Both the position numbers and the translations under genes were made by a program. This document shows positions 43,788-52,912 of a stretch of 64,000 bases of DNA, in pieces (within the stretch, counting starts at the first letter, position 1; each line of letters starts with the position of its first letter). This stretch comes from Prevotella sp. BV3P1 (GTDB lineage Bacteria > Bacteroidota > Bacteroidia > Bacteroidales > Bacteroidaceae), in NCBI RefSeq assembly GCF_000479005.1, contig NZ_AWXC01000053.1, positions 1 through 64,000 on the forward strand, given 5' to 3'. A model generated the notes under the pieces. It saw only the letters and a program-made list of their open reading frames with translations. It was not told where the DNA came from and ran no database searches.

Positions 43788-45080
43788 TTAGCACCGTTGT
43801 TTGCTGGTCATGATACTTAGAACCATCTCATCAGTCGTGCCCATGGCATCTTTGCCAATGCTGGTGAGGTTGCGTATCGAGCGATCCACGTCCTCGTCGA
43901 TGATGCCTTCTGCCGACGTTACATGCTTATTTTCCATCGATAGCAGTGCCGAGAGCACCGCAGTGCTGACACCCGAGCTGATTTTCAGTGAGCAACTGGG
44001 CTTGGCTCCGTCGCAAATCATGCCGGTAAGGTTGGCAATCATGTTCTTGATAGCATGACAGATGTGCGCATAGTCGCCGCCCATAAGGTAGGTGATGCCG
44101 CAGCTTGAGCCAATGCTGGCCACCACACAGCCGCACAGAGCCGACAGTTTGCCCAGGCTCTGCTTGATGTAAATAGCCGACAGATGACTGAGCGTCAGTG
44201 CGCGAATAAGCTCTTCTTCCGTATTCTCGTTTTCCATGGCGTACACCACCACTGGGTTTGTAGCGCAGATACCCTGGTTTCCCGACCCACTATTGCTCAT
44301 CACCGGTATCATGGCCCCACCCATTCGGGCGTCGCAGGCCAATGCTGTCTTGGCGATGATGTGCGAGTAGATGCTGTTACCGAATATCCCTCGGCTCAAT
44401 GGGCGATCCATTGTCTTGCCTAAGCAGTGCCCGTAGTTGCCCTTCAGCGACTGCTCGGCAGCATTCATGTTATACTCTTTGGTTTTCAGCATGAACCTGA
44501 TTTCGTCGATGGGAGTGGTGGTGGCGAAGTCGTAGACCATCCGGAAGGAAAGCTGTATGTCGTTCTGCTCCTGTTCATCTTGCTTCCTCAGGCCTTTGTC
44601 GAGCAGGATTTCCCCATTTTTACATAGGTGTACAAAGTTTGTATGCGCACCTGCGATGATGGCTTTTGCCGTTTGATGGTTTGCTTGGCATGTCACCTCA
44701 ATGTACAGTTTCTCGGTAATTCCCTGTTTCAGTTGGATGTCTATGCGTTTTTCCTCTATATATTTCTTCGCTTCTTCCAGCGTCTGAGGTGTGAGATCCT
44801 TAATCACCTCCAGTTGATATTCAGCCTTGCCGACGATGCTACCCAAGGCAATGGCGATGGGTAGTCCAATCATTCCGGTGCCTGGAATGCCCACACCCAT
44901 GGCGTTTTTCAGGATGTTGGCACTCAGTAGGGCGGTTATTTTCTCGGGCCGACAGCCCAACATCTCCGTTGCTTTGGCCGTACATAGTGCCACGGCCATG
45001 GGCTCTGTGCATCCAACGGCAGGCACTACTTCCTGGTGGATGAGCTGTATGATTTGTTTTCGGATATGTTCTTCAAGCAT
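43788..45080 (-). CDS. L-cysteine desulfidase family protein (CyuA/YhaM, UPF0597)
   Basis: The 430-aa protein shows the family features: VPAVGCTEPMAVALCTAKA at residues 18-36 and GVGIPGTGMIGLPIAIALG near 57-75. Further conserved cysteines lie in SNSGSGNQGICATNP and in the C-terminal GMICDGAKPSCSLKISSG. Family members carry a 4Fe-4S cluster and convert L-cysteine to pyruvate, ammonia and sulfide. It stands alone, without the CyuP transporter, between convergent ctp and co-directional dsbD. Confidence 0.9.
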   Translation of the reverse strand: MLEEHIRKQIIQLIHQEVVPAVGCTEPMAVALCTAKATEMLGCRPEKITALLSANILKNAMGVGIPGTGMIGLPIAIALGSIVGKAEYQLEVIKDLTPQTLEEAKKYIEEKRIDIQLKQGITEKLYIEVTCQANHQTAKAIIAGAHTNFVHLCKNGEILLDKGLRKQDEQEQNDIQLSFRMVYDFATTTPIDEIRFMLKTKEYNMNAAEQSLKGNYGHCLGKTMDRPLSRGIFGNSIYSHIIAKTALACDARMGGAMIPVMSNSGSGNQGICATNPVVVYAMENENTEEELIRALTLSHLSAIYIKQSLGKLSALCGCVVASIGSSCGITYLMGGDYAHICHAIKNMIANLTGMICDGAKPSCSLKISSGVSTAVLSALLSMENKHVTSAEGIIDEDVDRSIRNLTSIGKDAMGTTDEMVLSIMTSKQRC

Positions 45081-45157
45081 GGTTTTGTAGATTCAAATGG
45101 TTATTATATCGTGGTTTGTTTGTATGTAAGATTGCTTTACCCGTGCAAAGCAGGCTG

Positions 45158-45194
45158 CCTTGCCACGCGGCACAGACCGTATCGCGTGGCAAGG
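45158..45194 (-). terminator. Hairpin after dsbD
   Basis: CCTTGCCACGCG (45158-45169) pairs perfectly over 12 bp with 45183-45194, 11 bases past the dsbD stop. There is no T-run, so termination strength is uncertain. Confidence 0.5.
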
Positions 45195-45204
45195 GCGTGC
45201 AAGG

Positions 45205-47253
45205 TTAGTCGCGATTGCGGTATGCCTCCAGTCCTTTCTTTAAGAAGTCGAGGTACGCCGACACATCTTCTTTATAGCTGTATGAGCCAGTCAGCGGTTT
45301 TCCTGCATTGTCCAATGGCACATAGAAGGGCTGCGTGTTGGCGCCAAACTTACTGCTTTGCAGGTAACTCCATTTGTCGCCAACGGTGCGAAGCGTGCGC
45401 TTTTTGCCGTTATCCATCACTTCCACCTGCTCTTTCAACGGTGTTTTGTCGTCCACGAACAAGGAGATGAGTACATAATCTTTTGTCAATACCTCCGCAA
45501 CCGATGGATCAGTCCACACGGCCGCTTCCATCTTTCGGCAGTTGACACATCCAAAGCCGGTGAAATCGATGAAAGCAGGCTTGCCCTGAGCTTTGGCGGC
45601 AGCCATTCCTTCTTCATAATTAGTATAGGCGGCGTGAACCTCTTTGTTGTTCAGGTTGAAGTCTTGTGTGCTGATTGGGGGTGCAAAAGCACTCACGGCC
45701 TTAACAGGTGCGCCCCAAAGGCCAGGCACCATGTACACCGTGAAGGCCAGGGAAATCATGCCCAGCATAATGCATACCACCGGCATGGGTTTGCTCTCGC
45801 CGCCCACCATGTCGCTTTGGAACTTGAGGTGCCCGATGAGATAAAGTCCCAACATACCGAAGATGACAATCCACAGCGACAAGAACACCTCACGATCGAG
45901 GATGTGCCAGCCGTATGCAAGGTCGGCTACGGAGAGGAACTTTAAGGCGAAGGCCAGTTCGATAAAGCCCAATACCACCTTGATAGTGTTCATCCAAGAA
46001 CCCGATTTGGGTGCTTGCTTCAGCCAAGAAGGGAACAGAGCGAAGAGTGTAAACGGCAGAGCCAGTGCCAAGGCGAAGCCAAACATCCCGATGGCAGGCC
46101 CCACCCAGTTGCCCGACGTGGCGGCTTGTACCAGCAAGAAGCCAACGATGGGTGCGGTACAAGAGAAAGATACCAGAACCAACGTGAAGGCCATCAGGAA
46201 GATAGAGAGCAATCCGGTGGTGGAAGAGGCCTTACTGTCCATTTTATTGCCCCATGACTCGGGAAGCCGCAGCTCGAACCATCCGAAGAAAGAGAGTGCA
46301 AACACCACCAGCAGCAGGAAGAAGAAGATGTTGAAAACCGCACTGGTTGCCAGCTCGTTGAGCTTGTGTGGATCAGTAAAAGCCGTCACAAGCAGTCCCA
46401 GCGACAGGAATATCACGATGATGGCCAAGCCGTAGGTGATGGCATCGCGCATGCCTTTGGCCTTGTCTTTGGTGCGTTTGAGGAAGAAACTTACCGTCAT
46501 GGGGATGATGGGCCATACGCATGGGGTGAACAGCGCCAGCAATCCGCCGGCAAATCCCATCAGGAACAGAAACCACAGTGAACCGTTCTGCTCGCTACGA
46601 CCATCCTGTTGTTGCAATTCTTGGATGACAGGTTGCCACAAATCTGTGCTGACAGCCACCTTATTAGTATCCACCGATGCGGGAAGTAGCGTGTCGGCTA
46701 CCATGCTCTGCACGGAATCTGGGACGAGCGATGACGGCGAATCCTCATCTTTCGCCTCTTTTTCAGTCGGTTCCTGTGGTGTTGTTGCAGCCTCAACGGC
46801 CGGCGATTTCCCAACTTTCTTGAAGGCTACTTCTTGCGGTGGCATGCACGTTTGGTCGTTGCAGGCGCCATATTCCAAATAAGCATCAATGGTATAATTG
46901 GGTTTGGTGAACCTTACTTTCTGGACAAACTGCGCCTTATGCTCAAAAAAGCGCAGCTTCATGCCAAACAGGTTGTCCATCTTCGAGATTTCGTTGCCGC
47001 GCGCCACCAGGCCGCCCACTTTCTCTACACCGTCCATTTTGTTAACATGGAAAGAGGCTTCGATAGGCCCACTGCTGCCAAGGTTCACGGAATAGACGTG
47101 CCATCCCTGTTCTATATCAAGGTTGAAGACAATCTCACCTTCAGCAGTTTTGCCCGTCTTGAGTTGTACAGACGACTGTATGGGGTCCACAATTTGTGCT
47201 TGGGTGAATAGGGTCGTCAACGACAATAATGCCAACACTAAATACTTTTTCAT
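45205..47253 (-). CDS. dsbD: Thiol:disulfide interchange protein DsbD
   Basis: DsbD carries reducing power from cytoplasmic thioredoxin across the inner membrane to periplasmic thiol proteins. A signal peptide is at residues 1-19. An N-terminal DsbD-alpha-like domain with cysteines (YGACNDQTCMPP) follows, then a charged linker. About eight transmembrane helices start at LWFLFLMGFAGGLLALFTPCVWPIIPM and contain the paired cysteines (PCVWP and FSCTAP). The C-terminal thioredoxin domain has CVNC at residues 569-572. At 682 aa it is full length. Confidence 0.94.
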   Translation of the reverse strand: MKKYLVLALLSLTTLFTQAQIVDPIQSSVQLKTGKTAEGEIVFNLDIEQGWHVYSVNLGSSGPIEASFHVNKMDGVEKVGGLVARGNEISKMDNLFGMKLRFFEHKAQFVQKVRFTKPNYTIDAYLEYGACNDQTCMPPQEVAFKKVGKSPAVEAATTPQEPTEKEAKDEDSPSSLVPDSVQSMVADTLLPASVDTNKVAVSTDLWQPVIQELQQQDGRSEQNGSLWFLFLMGFAGGLLALFTPCVWPIIPMTVSFFLKRTKDKAKGMRDAITYGLAIIVIFLSLGLLVTAFTDPHKLNELATSAVFNIFFFLLLVVFALSFFGWFELRLPESWGNKMDSKASSTTGLLSIFLMAFTLVLVSFSCTAPIVGFLLVQAATSGNWVGPAIGMFGFALALALPFTLFALFPSWLKQAPKSGSWMNTIKVVLGFIELAFALKFLSVADLAYGWHILDREVFLSLWIVIFGMLGLYLIGHLKFQSDMVGGESKPMPVVCIMLGMISLAFTVYMVPGLWGAPVKAVSAFAPPISTQDFNLNNKEVHAAYTNYEEGMAAAKAQGKPAFIDFTGFGCVNCRKMEAAVWTDPSVAEVLTKDYVLISLFVDDKTPLKEQVEVMDNGKKRTLRTVGDKWSYLQSSKFGANTQPFYVPLDNAGKPLTGSYSYKEDVSAYLDFLKKGLEAYRNRD

Positions 47254-47381
47254 GTTGAATGCTGTTTATGGTTGTAAAAACAATATTATATATCAAAAAA
47301 GCCGCATGCTACTACCACAGTTTATTGATGACTTCTGTCTATTATATTGGGCTGTAGATACAAAGCACTCTCACGACTTGT

Positions 47382-47398
47382 CCGACTTATAAAGTCGG
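47382..47398. promoter_or_regulatory. Perfect short palindrome upstream of dsbD
   Basis: CCGACTT-ATA-AAGTCGG is a perfect 7-bp dyad with a 3-base centre, 129 bases upstream of the dsbD start. It could be an operator or a small hairpin; no regulator is identified. Confidence 0.35.
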
Positions 47399-47608
47399 TC
47401 TTGTTTGCAAAAATATATATTTCTGTTGATATCGACAAACGTAGGAGTGAAAAATACTTGTTTGAGAAAGCGCATTTTCAAGCCATTCTCAGCAGCCGCA
47501 GTCATCGTTGCTGTAAGAATCAAACATTCAGCACGAAGAAGGCTTAGTGTGATGAATTATCTTGACAACGAATGCGCTCATGCTTGGCTTGTAAATCAGC
47601 AACCCCAG

Positions 47609-47924
47609 TTCTTGCTTCAAATTCGCCCAAAATAAGAGAGTTTTCTATCTTGTAGTCCTACAAGAAGTTACGCGTATCTGTCACTGCCGTGGCTTCCTTT
47701 TTCTGACCTTTTACGAGTAAAAGCATTGCTTTTGGCACGCAATAGATATGCTGTTTCGCTGTAAGTACTTATATATTGAGAGCCAAAATGATGGTTTTAG
47801 CCACATCATTGCCTTGCTATTGGGTTGAAAGTTGATATTTTCTTCTTAATCAACGCCTTGTTTGCATCCCGTTTGCCTATTGATTTTTTCCAGATTGAAA
47901 GTTTTTGAAGGCCGTTTTAGGGGC
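47609..47924 (-). repeat. Dispersed intergenic repeat, copy B
   Basis: The reverse complement of copy A at 10099-10412. The 68-bp block 47857-47924 matches closely, as does the block at 47609-47635; the 222-bp interval between blocks has the same length as in copy A. Confidence 0.75.
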
Positions 47925-48115
47925 GTTTTCTTTCAAAAATATTTTACACATTCTGTGAGGTATGGCCCCATGAGTTTCCTTATACCTCATTTTTACTTGG
48001 TTGTGGATAAGCTGACTTATTAGAATTCTTCTTCCGCTCATGCTCAGCAACTTGGACACTGTTGTTTTGTCTTTTGTAATTTTGTTAAAAACGATTAATT
48101 AGCGTTAAATTTGGA

Positions 48116-48123
48116 GGGGGGGG
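48116..48123. promoter_or_regulatory. Eight-G run near the peptide/lipoprotein promoter
   Basis: A homopolymer of eight G lies 3 bases upstream of TAATTTG (48124-48130) and about 25 bases upstream of the -7 box at 48148-48155. It is the longest G run in the window. Slippage here could change expression; that is inference. Confidence 0.5.
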
Positions 48124-48126
48124 TAA

Positions 48127-48155
48127 TTTGGAATGTTTCTATTTTTATACTTTTG
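48127..48155 (+). promoter_or_regulatory. Promoter of the peptide-lipoprotein pair
   Basis: TTTG (48127-48130) and TACTTTTG (48148-48155) are separated by 17 bp, slightly shorter than the usual 19. An alternative -33 TTTG is at 48110-48113, on the other side of the G run. Confidence 0.5.
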
Positions 48156-48338
48156 CAAAAATTTTTTGTAAAGGCGCATAAGTCAACGGGATAACAGGCT
48201 TTTTCGTTTGCCAAAAATATACTATTTATCGCACTTGAGAGCGATTTTATGACAAAATTATACTTATCACTTAATCGAAATTTAGGAATTATGACGATGT
48301 GTTATGAAGATGGAAACAAACTGGAAAGATGTCTATTC

Positions 48339-48491
48339 ATGGCATCTAAGAAAAAGGAATATGTTGCACCTCACACGCATGCTATATTTATAGAAGTTGT
48401 AAATTTGTTGGCTGCTTCTGATCCAGAGGCAAGTGTGCATGATATTGATTACGGTGGTGACCTCTATGATGAAGACATTGATGACCAATAA
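48339..48491 (+). CDS. Small acidic peptide (50 aa) of unknown function
   Basis: The peptide starts MASKKKEYVAPHTHAIFIEVV, continues with LLAASDP near residue 25 and ends in a strongly acidic tail (GGDLYDEDIDDQ). This layout of basic start, KEYxxP, LLAxS and acidic end resembles short proteins often seen in Bacteroidetes near surface lipoprotein genes (recollection). ATG 48339 is favoured; in-frame ATGs at 48291 and 48249 would lengthen it to 66 or 80 aa. The next gene, a lipoprotein, starts 63 bases downstream, so the two are probably co-transcribed. Confidence 0.6.
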   Translation: MASKKKEYVAPHTHAIFIEVVNLLAASDPEASVHDIDYGGDLYDEDIDDQ

Positions 48492-48554
48492 GCAATGGCA
48501 AAATCTGCGCTACCGTGGAGCATAAAACGTACCAGCAATTGTAAAGAAAGAAAA

Positions 48555-50624
48555 ATGATAACAACAAACAAAATCAAAAATACGTATCACATGACTTCAA
48601 AAATATTTTCTATAACCATTATTTTTGTTTCGTTTCTATGCTTTTCGTGCAGCGAAACAGACATGGATAACGAGTTGAACCCAAACACCCCTCCTTCTAC
48701 TCATGCGTCAACGACTTACGATGTAGACATCGAGGCACAAACAAACGCCCCCGAACGTCAGCATGCGTCTGCCAAACCTTTTGACATGTCATTCAAGGTC
48801 AGCGAAGAAAACATCGGTGGAAAAACGGTTTTGTACCCTAAGCTGAATATCACCAAAGAGGTCATACCGTCACTCGTGGTGCTGTACGACAAAAGAAACA
48901 ACAAAAAGGAAATCGTAGAAGCCAACTGGAAAGTTGTCAAGAAAGGAACAGACGTGAGGCTGATATTAGAAAAACTGTCTCTTCAAAGCAACATAGCCGA
49001 TGGCGAATGGTACTTGATGTCGATGATAGGTGGCGGAGAAAGGAAGGGCGATAACTTAGAAGTGAACACCGAGACTGCTATCAATGTCGTGGAAAAGAAT
49101 CAGGAGTTCACCACGTCCTGCCCTTTTGCAACGACTTGGCGACGCATTGTTAAAAACGGCAATCAGATAAAGCTTGACAACAAAGATAAGAAAATGGTGT
49201 TCAAGCCGCAAGGGGTCTTTTTGATGGTATGGGTAGAAAACCGCACGACACTCGATACAAGGCTTCGTCGGGAAATTAGAATGGAGAGCAACGCCTTCTG
49301 TGCTTCGGGTGCGTATAAGTTCGATATCAACAAAGACCAAATTGCAGAAGATGCAGATTTGGCTGCAAGTTACTGGGAACCCAACAGCGCAAACACCATT
49401 CAGGGGCTTTCTCCTGTTTACGAGAAATACAATGCGAAGCAATATGCCACCACCATCAAGCTCAATTACCAAGATGGAAAAGACGATGGAACGCTTCGTC
49501 AAGGTAAGGGTGACCTCAACAATTATATCTATTTCAACAGCTATAAGAAACCGGCAACAGGTGTTACTGCAGCCAAAAATACAAAAACCACACGAGGATT
49601 TCTTGTGTGCCTGATGCCAGTTAATTATAAAAAGACAAGCAACTACGGTAGTATTATAGGCGAAACCTTATTCTATGGAAAGGTGGATGTCACCACCCCC
49701 CATAGGACAAACTTCACCTACGACTCCTCCATATACGGAACCGCTGGCAAGTCAGATCCCAACACATGGTGTCCATATATGGGCAACAGATATCTCTTGG
49801 GCAGCTTCTGTAAGGAACTCGAAAAAGGCACATGCTACAAAATGATGCTAAGAATCGTGCGCCCCATGCTCCCCATTGAGCGGTTGTGGGCTCATAGGCA
49901 AAATGGACAAATGCAACGGCGAAACTATAACGATGCAGAAGGTATCGCTGAGGGCACGAAAGTGGAGAAAGCTCCTTATCCCACATTGGATAGCAAACTT
50001 TATCGGTTGCCCAAATACTCTGAATTTGTCCCCATCTTCAACAACCCGAAGAAACAATTAGATAGTGGCGAGGGCTTGGGAGGTGTTAAAACCTTTGATG
50101 CTGGAGAAGGATACGGAAACAGTATACTGATGGGCTCACATCTTAATTTTGTAGACATCAATGGAAAGCAGAATAAATTTGACAACTGGTTCTGTTCGGT
50201 GAAAGACAGCAAGGTGTTATACGGAGTCATGTATATGAAACCTTACAAGGAACGAGATACATCTGCCACTAACAATTATAAAGTGGCAGTAAGAATGACT
50301 TTTCCAAATGCTAAAGCGAAAGGTGGAATAGCAACAGTAGACGTATATTATTTGGGACCAAATTATAATATAGATATACAAAATACTGGCTATTATTTGG
50401 CGCACGAAGATTTCTGGAAAAGGCTGAATAAGGAAGACATCATCCAACGTAAATTTCAGTTAGGTAATTATTGGATTAGCGACAAGAACATTACTCATCC
50501 ATACGAGCCTAAATTTTCAAATGTAGATTTTACCTTGGATGGTATTTCACAGAAAGGTAATAAAAATCTTACTACAACGGGAGGGCATTATTTTCTTCCT
50601 TGGTTGAAAAGTCCGGCATGGTAA
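48555..50624 (+). CDS. Large surface lipoprotein, fimbrillin-like, unknown function (689 aa)
   Basis: A lipoprotein signal ends in the lipobox FLCFSC, with the lipidated cysteine followed by SETDMDN, an acidic stretch typical of Bacteroidetes lipoproteins sent to the surface. The mature protein is rich in K, N, T and Y and appears beta-rich. YRLPKYSEFVPIF near residue 485 resembles the RLPT-type motif of major-paralogous or fimbrillin-like domains. I cannot name a domain with certainty. ATG 48555 follows an A-rich stretch; ATG 48591 is an alternative. The gene looks more AT-rich than its neighbours. It ends at a terminator and is preceded by the 50-aa peptide gene. Confidence 0.75.
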   Translation: MITTNKIKNTYHMTSKIFSITIIFVSFLCFSCSETDMDNELNPNTPPSTHASTTYDVDIEAQTNAPERQHASAKPFDMSFKVSEENIGGKTVLYPKLNITKEVIPSLVVLYDKRNNKKEIVEANWKVVKKGTDVRLILEKLSLQSNIADGEWYLMSMIGGGERKGDNLEVNTETAINVVEKNQEFTTSCPFATTWRRIVKNGNQIKLDNKDKKMVFKPQGVFLMVWVENRTTLDTRLRREIRMESNAFCASGAYKFDINKDQIAEDADLAASYWEPNSANTIQGLSPVYEKYNAKQYATTIKLNYQDGKDDGTLRQGKGDLNNYIYFNSYKKPATGVTAAKNTKTTRGFLVCLMPVNYKKTSNYGSIIGETLFYGKVDVTTPHRTNFTYDSSIYGTAGKSDPNTWCPYMGNRYLLGSFCKELEKGTCYKMMLRIVRPMLPIERLWAHRQNGQMQRRNYNDAEGIAEGTKVEKAPYPTLDSKLYRLPKYSEFVPIFNNPKKQLDSGEGLGGVKTFDAGEGYGNSILMGSHLNFVDINGKQNKFDNWFCSVKDSKVLYGVMYMKPYKERDTSATNNYKVAVRMTFPNAKAKGGIATVDVYYLGPNYNIDIQNTGYYLAHEDFWKRLNKEDIIQRKFQLGNYWISDKNITHPYEPKFSNVDFTLDGISQKGNKNLTTTGGHYFLPWLKSPAW

Positions 50625-50648
50625 TTATTAGAAAGCAATAACGTGGGT

Positions 50649-50682
50649 AGGAGGTAAATACGGATAGAAGTATTTACCTCCT
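50649..50682 (+). terminator. Terminator of the lipoprotein gene
   Basis: A 13-bp stem pairs AGGAGGTAAATAC (50649-50661) with GTATTTACCTCCT (50670-50682), followed by TTG. It lies 25 bases past the stop. Confidence 0.8.
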
Positions 50683-50897
50683 TTGCGATGATTTCCTACC
50701 GATTGCCCTATCACACAAGCTGTGCAACTATTTATTTCATATAGTTGATTTGTCATGTTTGTAATGACGGCTAAAATGCATGGTATAATATATATTAAGG
50801 TGACAAGGTTTTTTAGAGAGAAGATTTCTGTATTAGCTTTTCGCTTGTTTATGATATTTGGCTTTACCAAACTTAATCAATAAAAAAATAAAATTTT

Positions 50898-50929
50898 TTT
50901 GTGGATATAAAGATTATATGCTACCTTTG
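50898..50929 (+). promoter_or_regulatory. Promoter of the tRNA-Gly gene
   Basis: TTTG at 50898-50901 and TACCTTTG at 50922-50929 are separated by 20 bp; the tRNA begins 15 bases later. Confidence 0.75.
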
Positions 50930-50943
50930 CAACGTATAAAAAT

Positions 50944-51016
50944 GCGGCAATAGCTCAGTTGGTAGAGCACAACCTTGCCAAGGTTGGGGTCGCGAGTTCG
51001 AGTCTCGTTTGCCGCT
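50944..51016 (+). tRNA. tRNA-Gly (GCC)
   Basis: A cloverleaf of 73 bases. The acceptor arms GCGGCAA (50944-50950) and TTGCCGC (51009-51015) pair perfectly, with discriminator T. The D-loop AGCTCAGTTGGTAGAGC, anticodon stem CCTT-GCC-AAGG and T-loop GTTCGAGTC are all present. CCA is not encoded. Confidence 0.95.
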
Positions 51017-51115
51017 CATTTAAATATTTGTTCAGGCTGCTGTAGTCTGGTTGGTGCGACATGAAAACTTTTTTCCGTGGACAAACCTGGCAGATACAGT
51101 CGGTTTTGGCTGATT

Positions 51116-51201
51116 GCCGCAATGGTGGAATTGGTAGACACGAGGGACTTAAAATCCCTTGGCCAGTAATGGCTGTGCGGGTTCGAGTCCCGCTCGCGGC
51201 A
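51116..51201 (+). tRNA. tRNA-Leu (TAA)
   Basis: A class II tRNA of 86 bases with a long variable arm (GGCCAGTAATGGCTG region). The anticodon loop CTTAAAA gives TAA. The acceptor GCCGC pairs with GCGGC, and the discriminator is A. GGTTCGAGTCCC forms the T arm. It lies 100 bases after tRNA-Gly and probably shares its promoter. Confidence 0.93.
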
Positions 51202-51215
51202 CACTAAAACTAAAA

Positions 51216-52898
51216 ATGATTACTATGCGCAAAAATCTCATCTTTACTTTATCAGTATGTTCAGTGCTGGCATTCACCTCATGTTCTAAAATGGGAGCGT
51301 TGTCAGCAGACAATTTCACGGTTACCCCCAATCCGTTAGAGACAAAAGGCGGTCAGGTTCCTGCTACCATCAATGGTGCTTTTCCTGAAAAATACATGAA
51401 GAAAAACGCTGTTGTGACAGTGGTTCCTGAACTAAGATATGGAAACGGTCAGGTTGCCAAAGGGGCGGGATCTACGTTCCAAGGCGAGAAAGTGCTGGGA
51501 AACGATCAGATGATTTCTTATCGTTTGGGCGGACGTTACACCATGAAGACGGCGTTTGATTTCGTTCCAGCCATGCAGAAAAGTGACATGTATCTTACTT
51601 TCAGCGCTCGCAGGGGCAATAAGAAGATTAATATACCGGCCGTGAAGGTGGCCGAGGGCGTGGTTGCTACGTCCGAACTGTACAAGCAATTGCTGCTGGG
51701 TGACGGTGGTTGCATCGCTCCTGATTCATTCCAGCGTGTCAATGCGCGGAAGCAAGAGGCCAATATCAAGTTTTTGGTGAATCAAGCCAACTTGCGCCGG
51801 AGTGAATTGAAAAACAATTCTGTCAAGGAGTTCGTTGCCATGTTGAAGCGTATCAACGCCGATCGCGAGAAATTGAACATCCGCAACGTTGAGGTTCAGG
51901 CTTATGCATCACCGGAAGGTGGATTCAGTTTCAACGACAAGTTGGCTGGCAAACGCCAGAATACATCTGAGGCTTATGTTAAATCGCAGCTGAAGCAGAC
52001 GGGTGTGGCCACTGGTATTGACGCTCACTACACCGCACAAGACTGGGATGGTTTCCAGAAATTGGTTCAGGCCAGCAACATTCAAGACAAGGATGTCATC
52101 CTGCGCGTGCTGTCCATGTACAAAGACCCCGAGCAGAGAGAGCAGCAGATTCGTAACATGAGCGCGGCTTTCCGCGAATTGGCAGACGGCATTTTGCCTG
52201 AGTTGCGTCGTTCTCGCCTGATCATTAACTATGAGACTATCGGCAGAAGTGATGAACAAATCAAGGCACAGTATGCCACCGATGCTACCAAACTTGGCGT
52301 GGAGGAAATGCTCTATTATGCTACTTTGGAAGACAATGTGGCCAAGAAGGAAGAAATCTACAAGCGCACGGCAGAATATTATGACAAAGACTATCGGGCT
52401 TTGAACAACCTGGCAACCTTGGCATTCATGAAGGGTGACGAGATGGAAGCCACACGTTATCTCGAACGTGCTTTGCGTGTTAATCCGCAAGCTCCTGAGG
52501 CTTTGGCTAATCTGGGTATCATGGAACTGGTTAACGGCAACGTGAAAGAGGCCGAAACCAGCATCGCCAAGGCACTGGGCGAACAGAATGTAAACGTGGC
52601 TATCGGCAGTTTGAATCTGGCAAAGGGCAATTTTGCACAAGCAGAGAAAGACTTTGAAGATGTTAACAGCAACAGTGCGGCACTTGCACAGTTGATGAAC
52701 AAGAACTATGCTGCAGCAGCGGCTACGCTTGACAAGGTAGCTAACCCCAATGCTTTGACCGACTATCTGCACGCCATCGTGGCTGCACGTCGTGGTAACA
52801 AGTTTGCTGCAGAATCTTATTTGAAAGAGGCTTTGAAGAAAGACCCCTCATTAAAGACATACGCTGACAACGATTTAGAATTGTCTATCTTGAGATAA
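51216..52898 (+). CDS. Outer-membrane lipoprotein with OmpA-like and TPR domains
   Basis: The protein (560 aa) has a lipoprotein signal (lipobox FTSC, followed by SKMG). A first domain of about 190 residues is rich in beta strands. An OmpA-C-like segment near residues 220-265 (VEVQAYASPEGGFSFND, then LAGKRQNTSEAYVKSQL) would bind peptidoglycan. Tetratricopeptide repeats fill about residues 370-560 (ALNNLATLAFMKGDEMEATRYL). It probably links the outer membrane to the wall or to an export complex; its function is not known. ATG 51216 follows an A-rich stretch, and ATG 51225 is also possible. It starts 14 bases after tRNA-Leu. Confidence 0.85.
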   Translation: MITMRKNLIFTLSVCSVLAFTSCSKMGALSADNFTVTPNPLETKGGQVPATINGAFPEKYMKKNAVVTVVPELRYGNGQVAKGAGSTFQGEKVLGNDQMISYRLGGRYTMKTAFDFVPAMQKSDMYLTFSARRGNKKINIPAVKVAEGVVATSELYKQLLLGDGGCIAPDSFQRVNARKQEANIKFLVNQANLRRSELKNNSVKEFVAMLKRINADREKLNIRNVEVQAYASPEGGFSFNDKLAGKRQNTSEAYVKSQLKQTGVATGIDAHYTAQDWDGFQKLVQASNIQDKDVILRVLSMYKDPEQREQQIRNMSAAFRELADGILPELRRSRLIINYETIGRSDEQIKAQYATDATKLGVEEMLYYATLEDNVAKKEEIYKRTAEYYDKDYRALNNLATLAFMKGDEMEATRYLERALRVNPQAPEALANLGIMELVNGNVKEAETSIAKALGEQNVNVAIGSLNLAKGNFAQAEKDFEDVNSNSAALAQLMNKNYAAAAATLDKVANPNALTDYLHAIVAARRGNKFAAESYLKEALKKDPSLKTYADNDLELSILR

Positions 52899-52912
52899 GG
52901 CAACAGTTTGCT

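Larger units (their letters stand above)
47254..48338. other. Long intergenic region upstream of dsbD and of the peptide gene
   Basis: A gap of almost 1.1 kb with no credible gene. It holds a 7-bp palindrome (47382-47398), dispersed repeat copy B (47609-47924, reverse), a hairpin AAAAGCA-T-TGCTTTT (47719-47733), an eight-G run (48116-48123) and the promoter TACTTTTG box (48148-48155). An in-frame stretch from 48249 leads into the peptide gene. Confidence 0.65.

Noticed and set aside
50944..51201. Element integrated at the tRNA genes
   Set aside because: No integrase and no repeat of the tRNA 3' end was found nearby; the lipoprotein upstream simply ends at a terminator.
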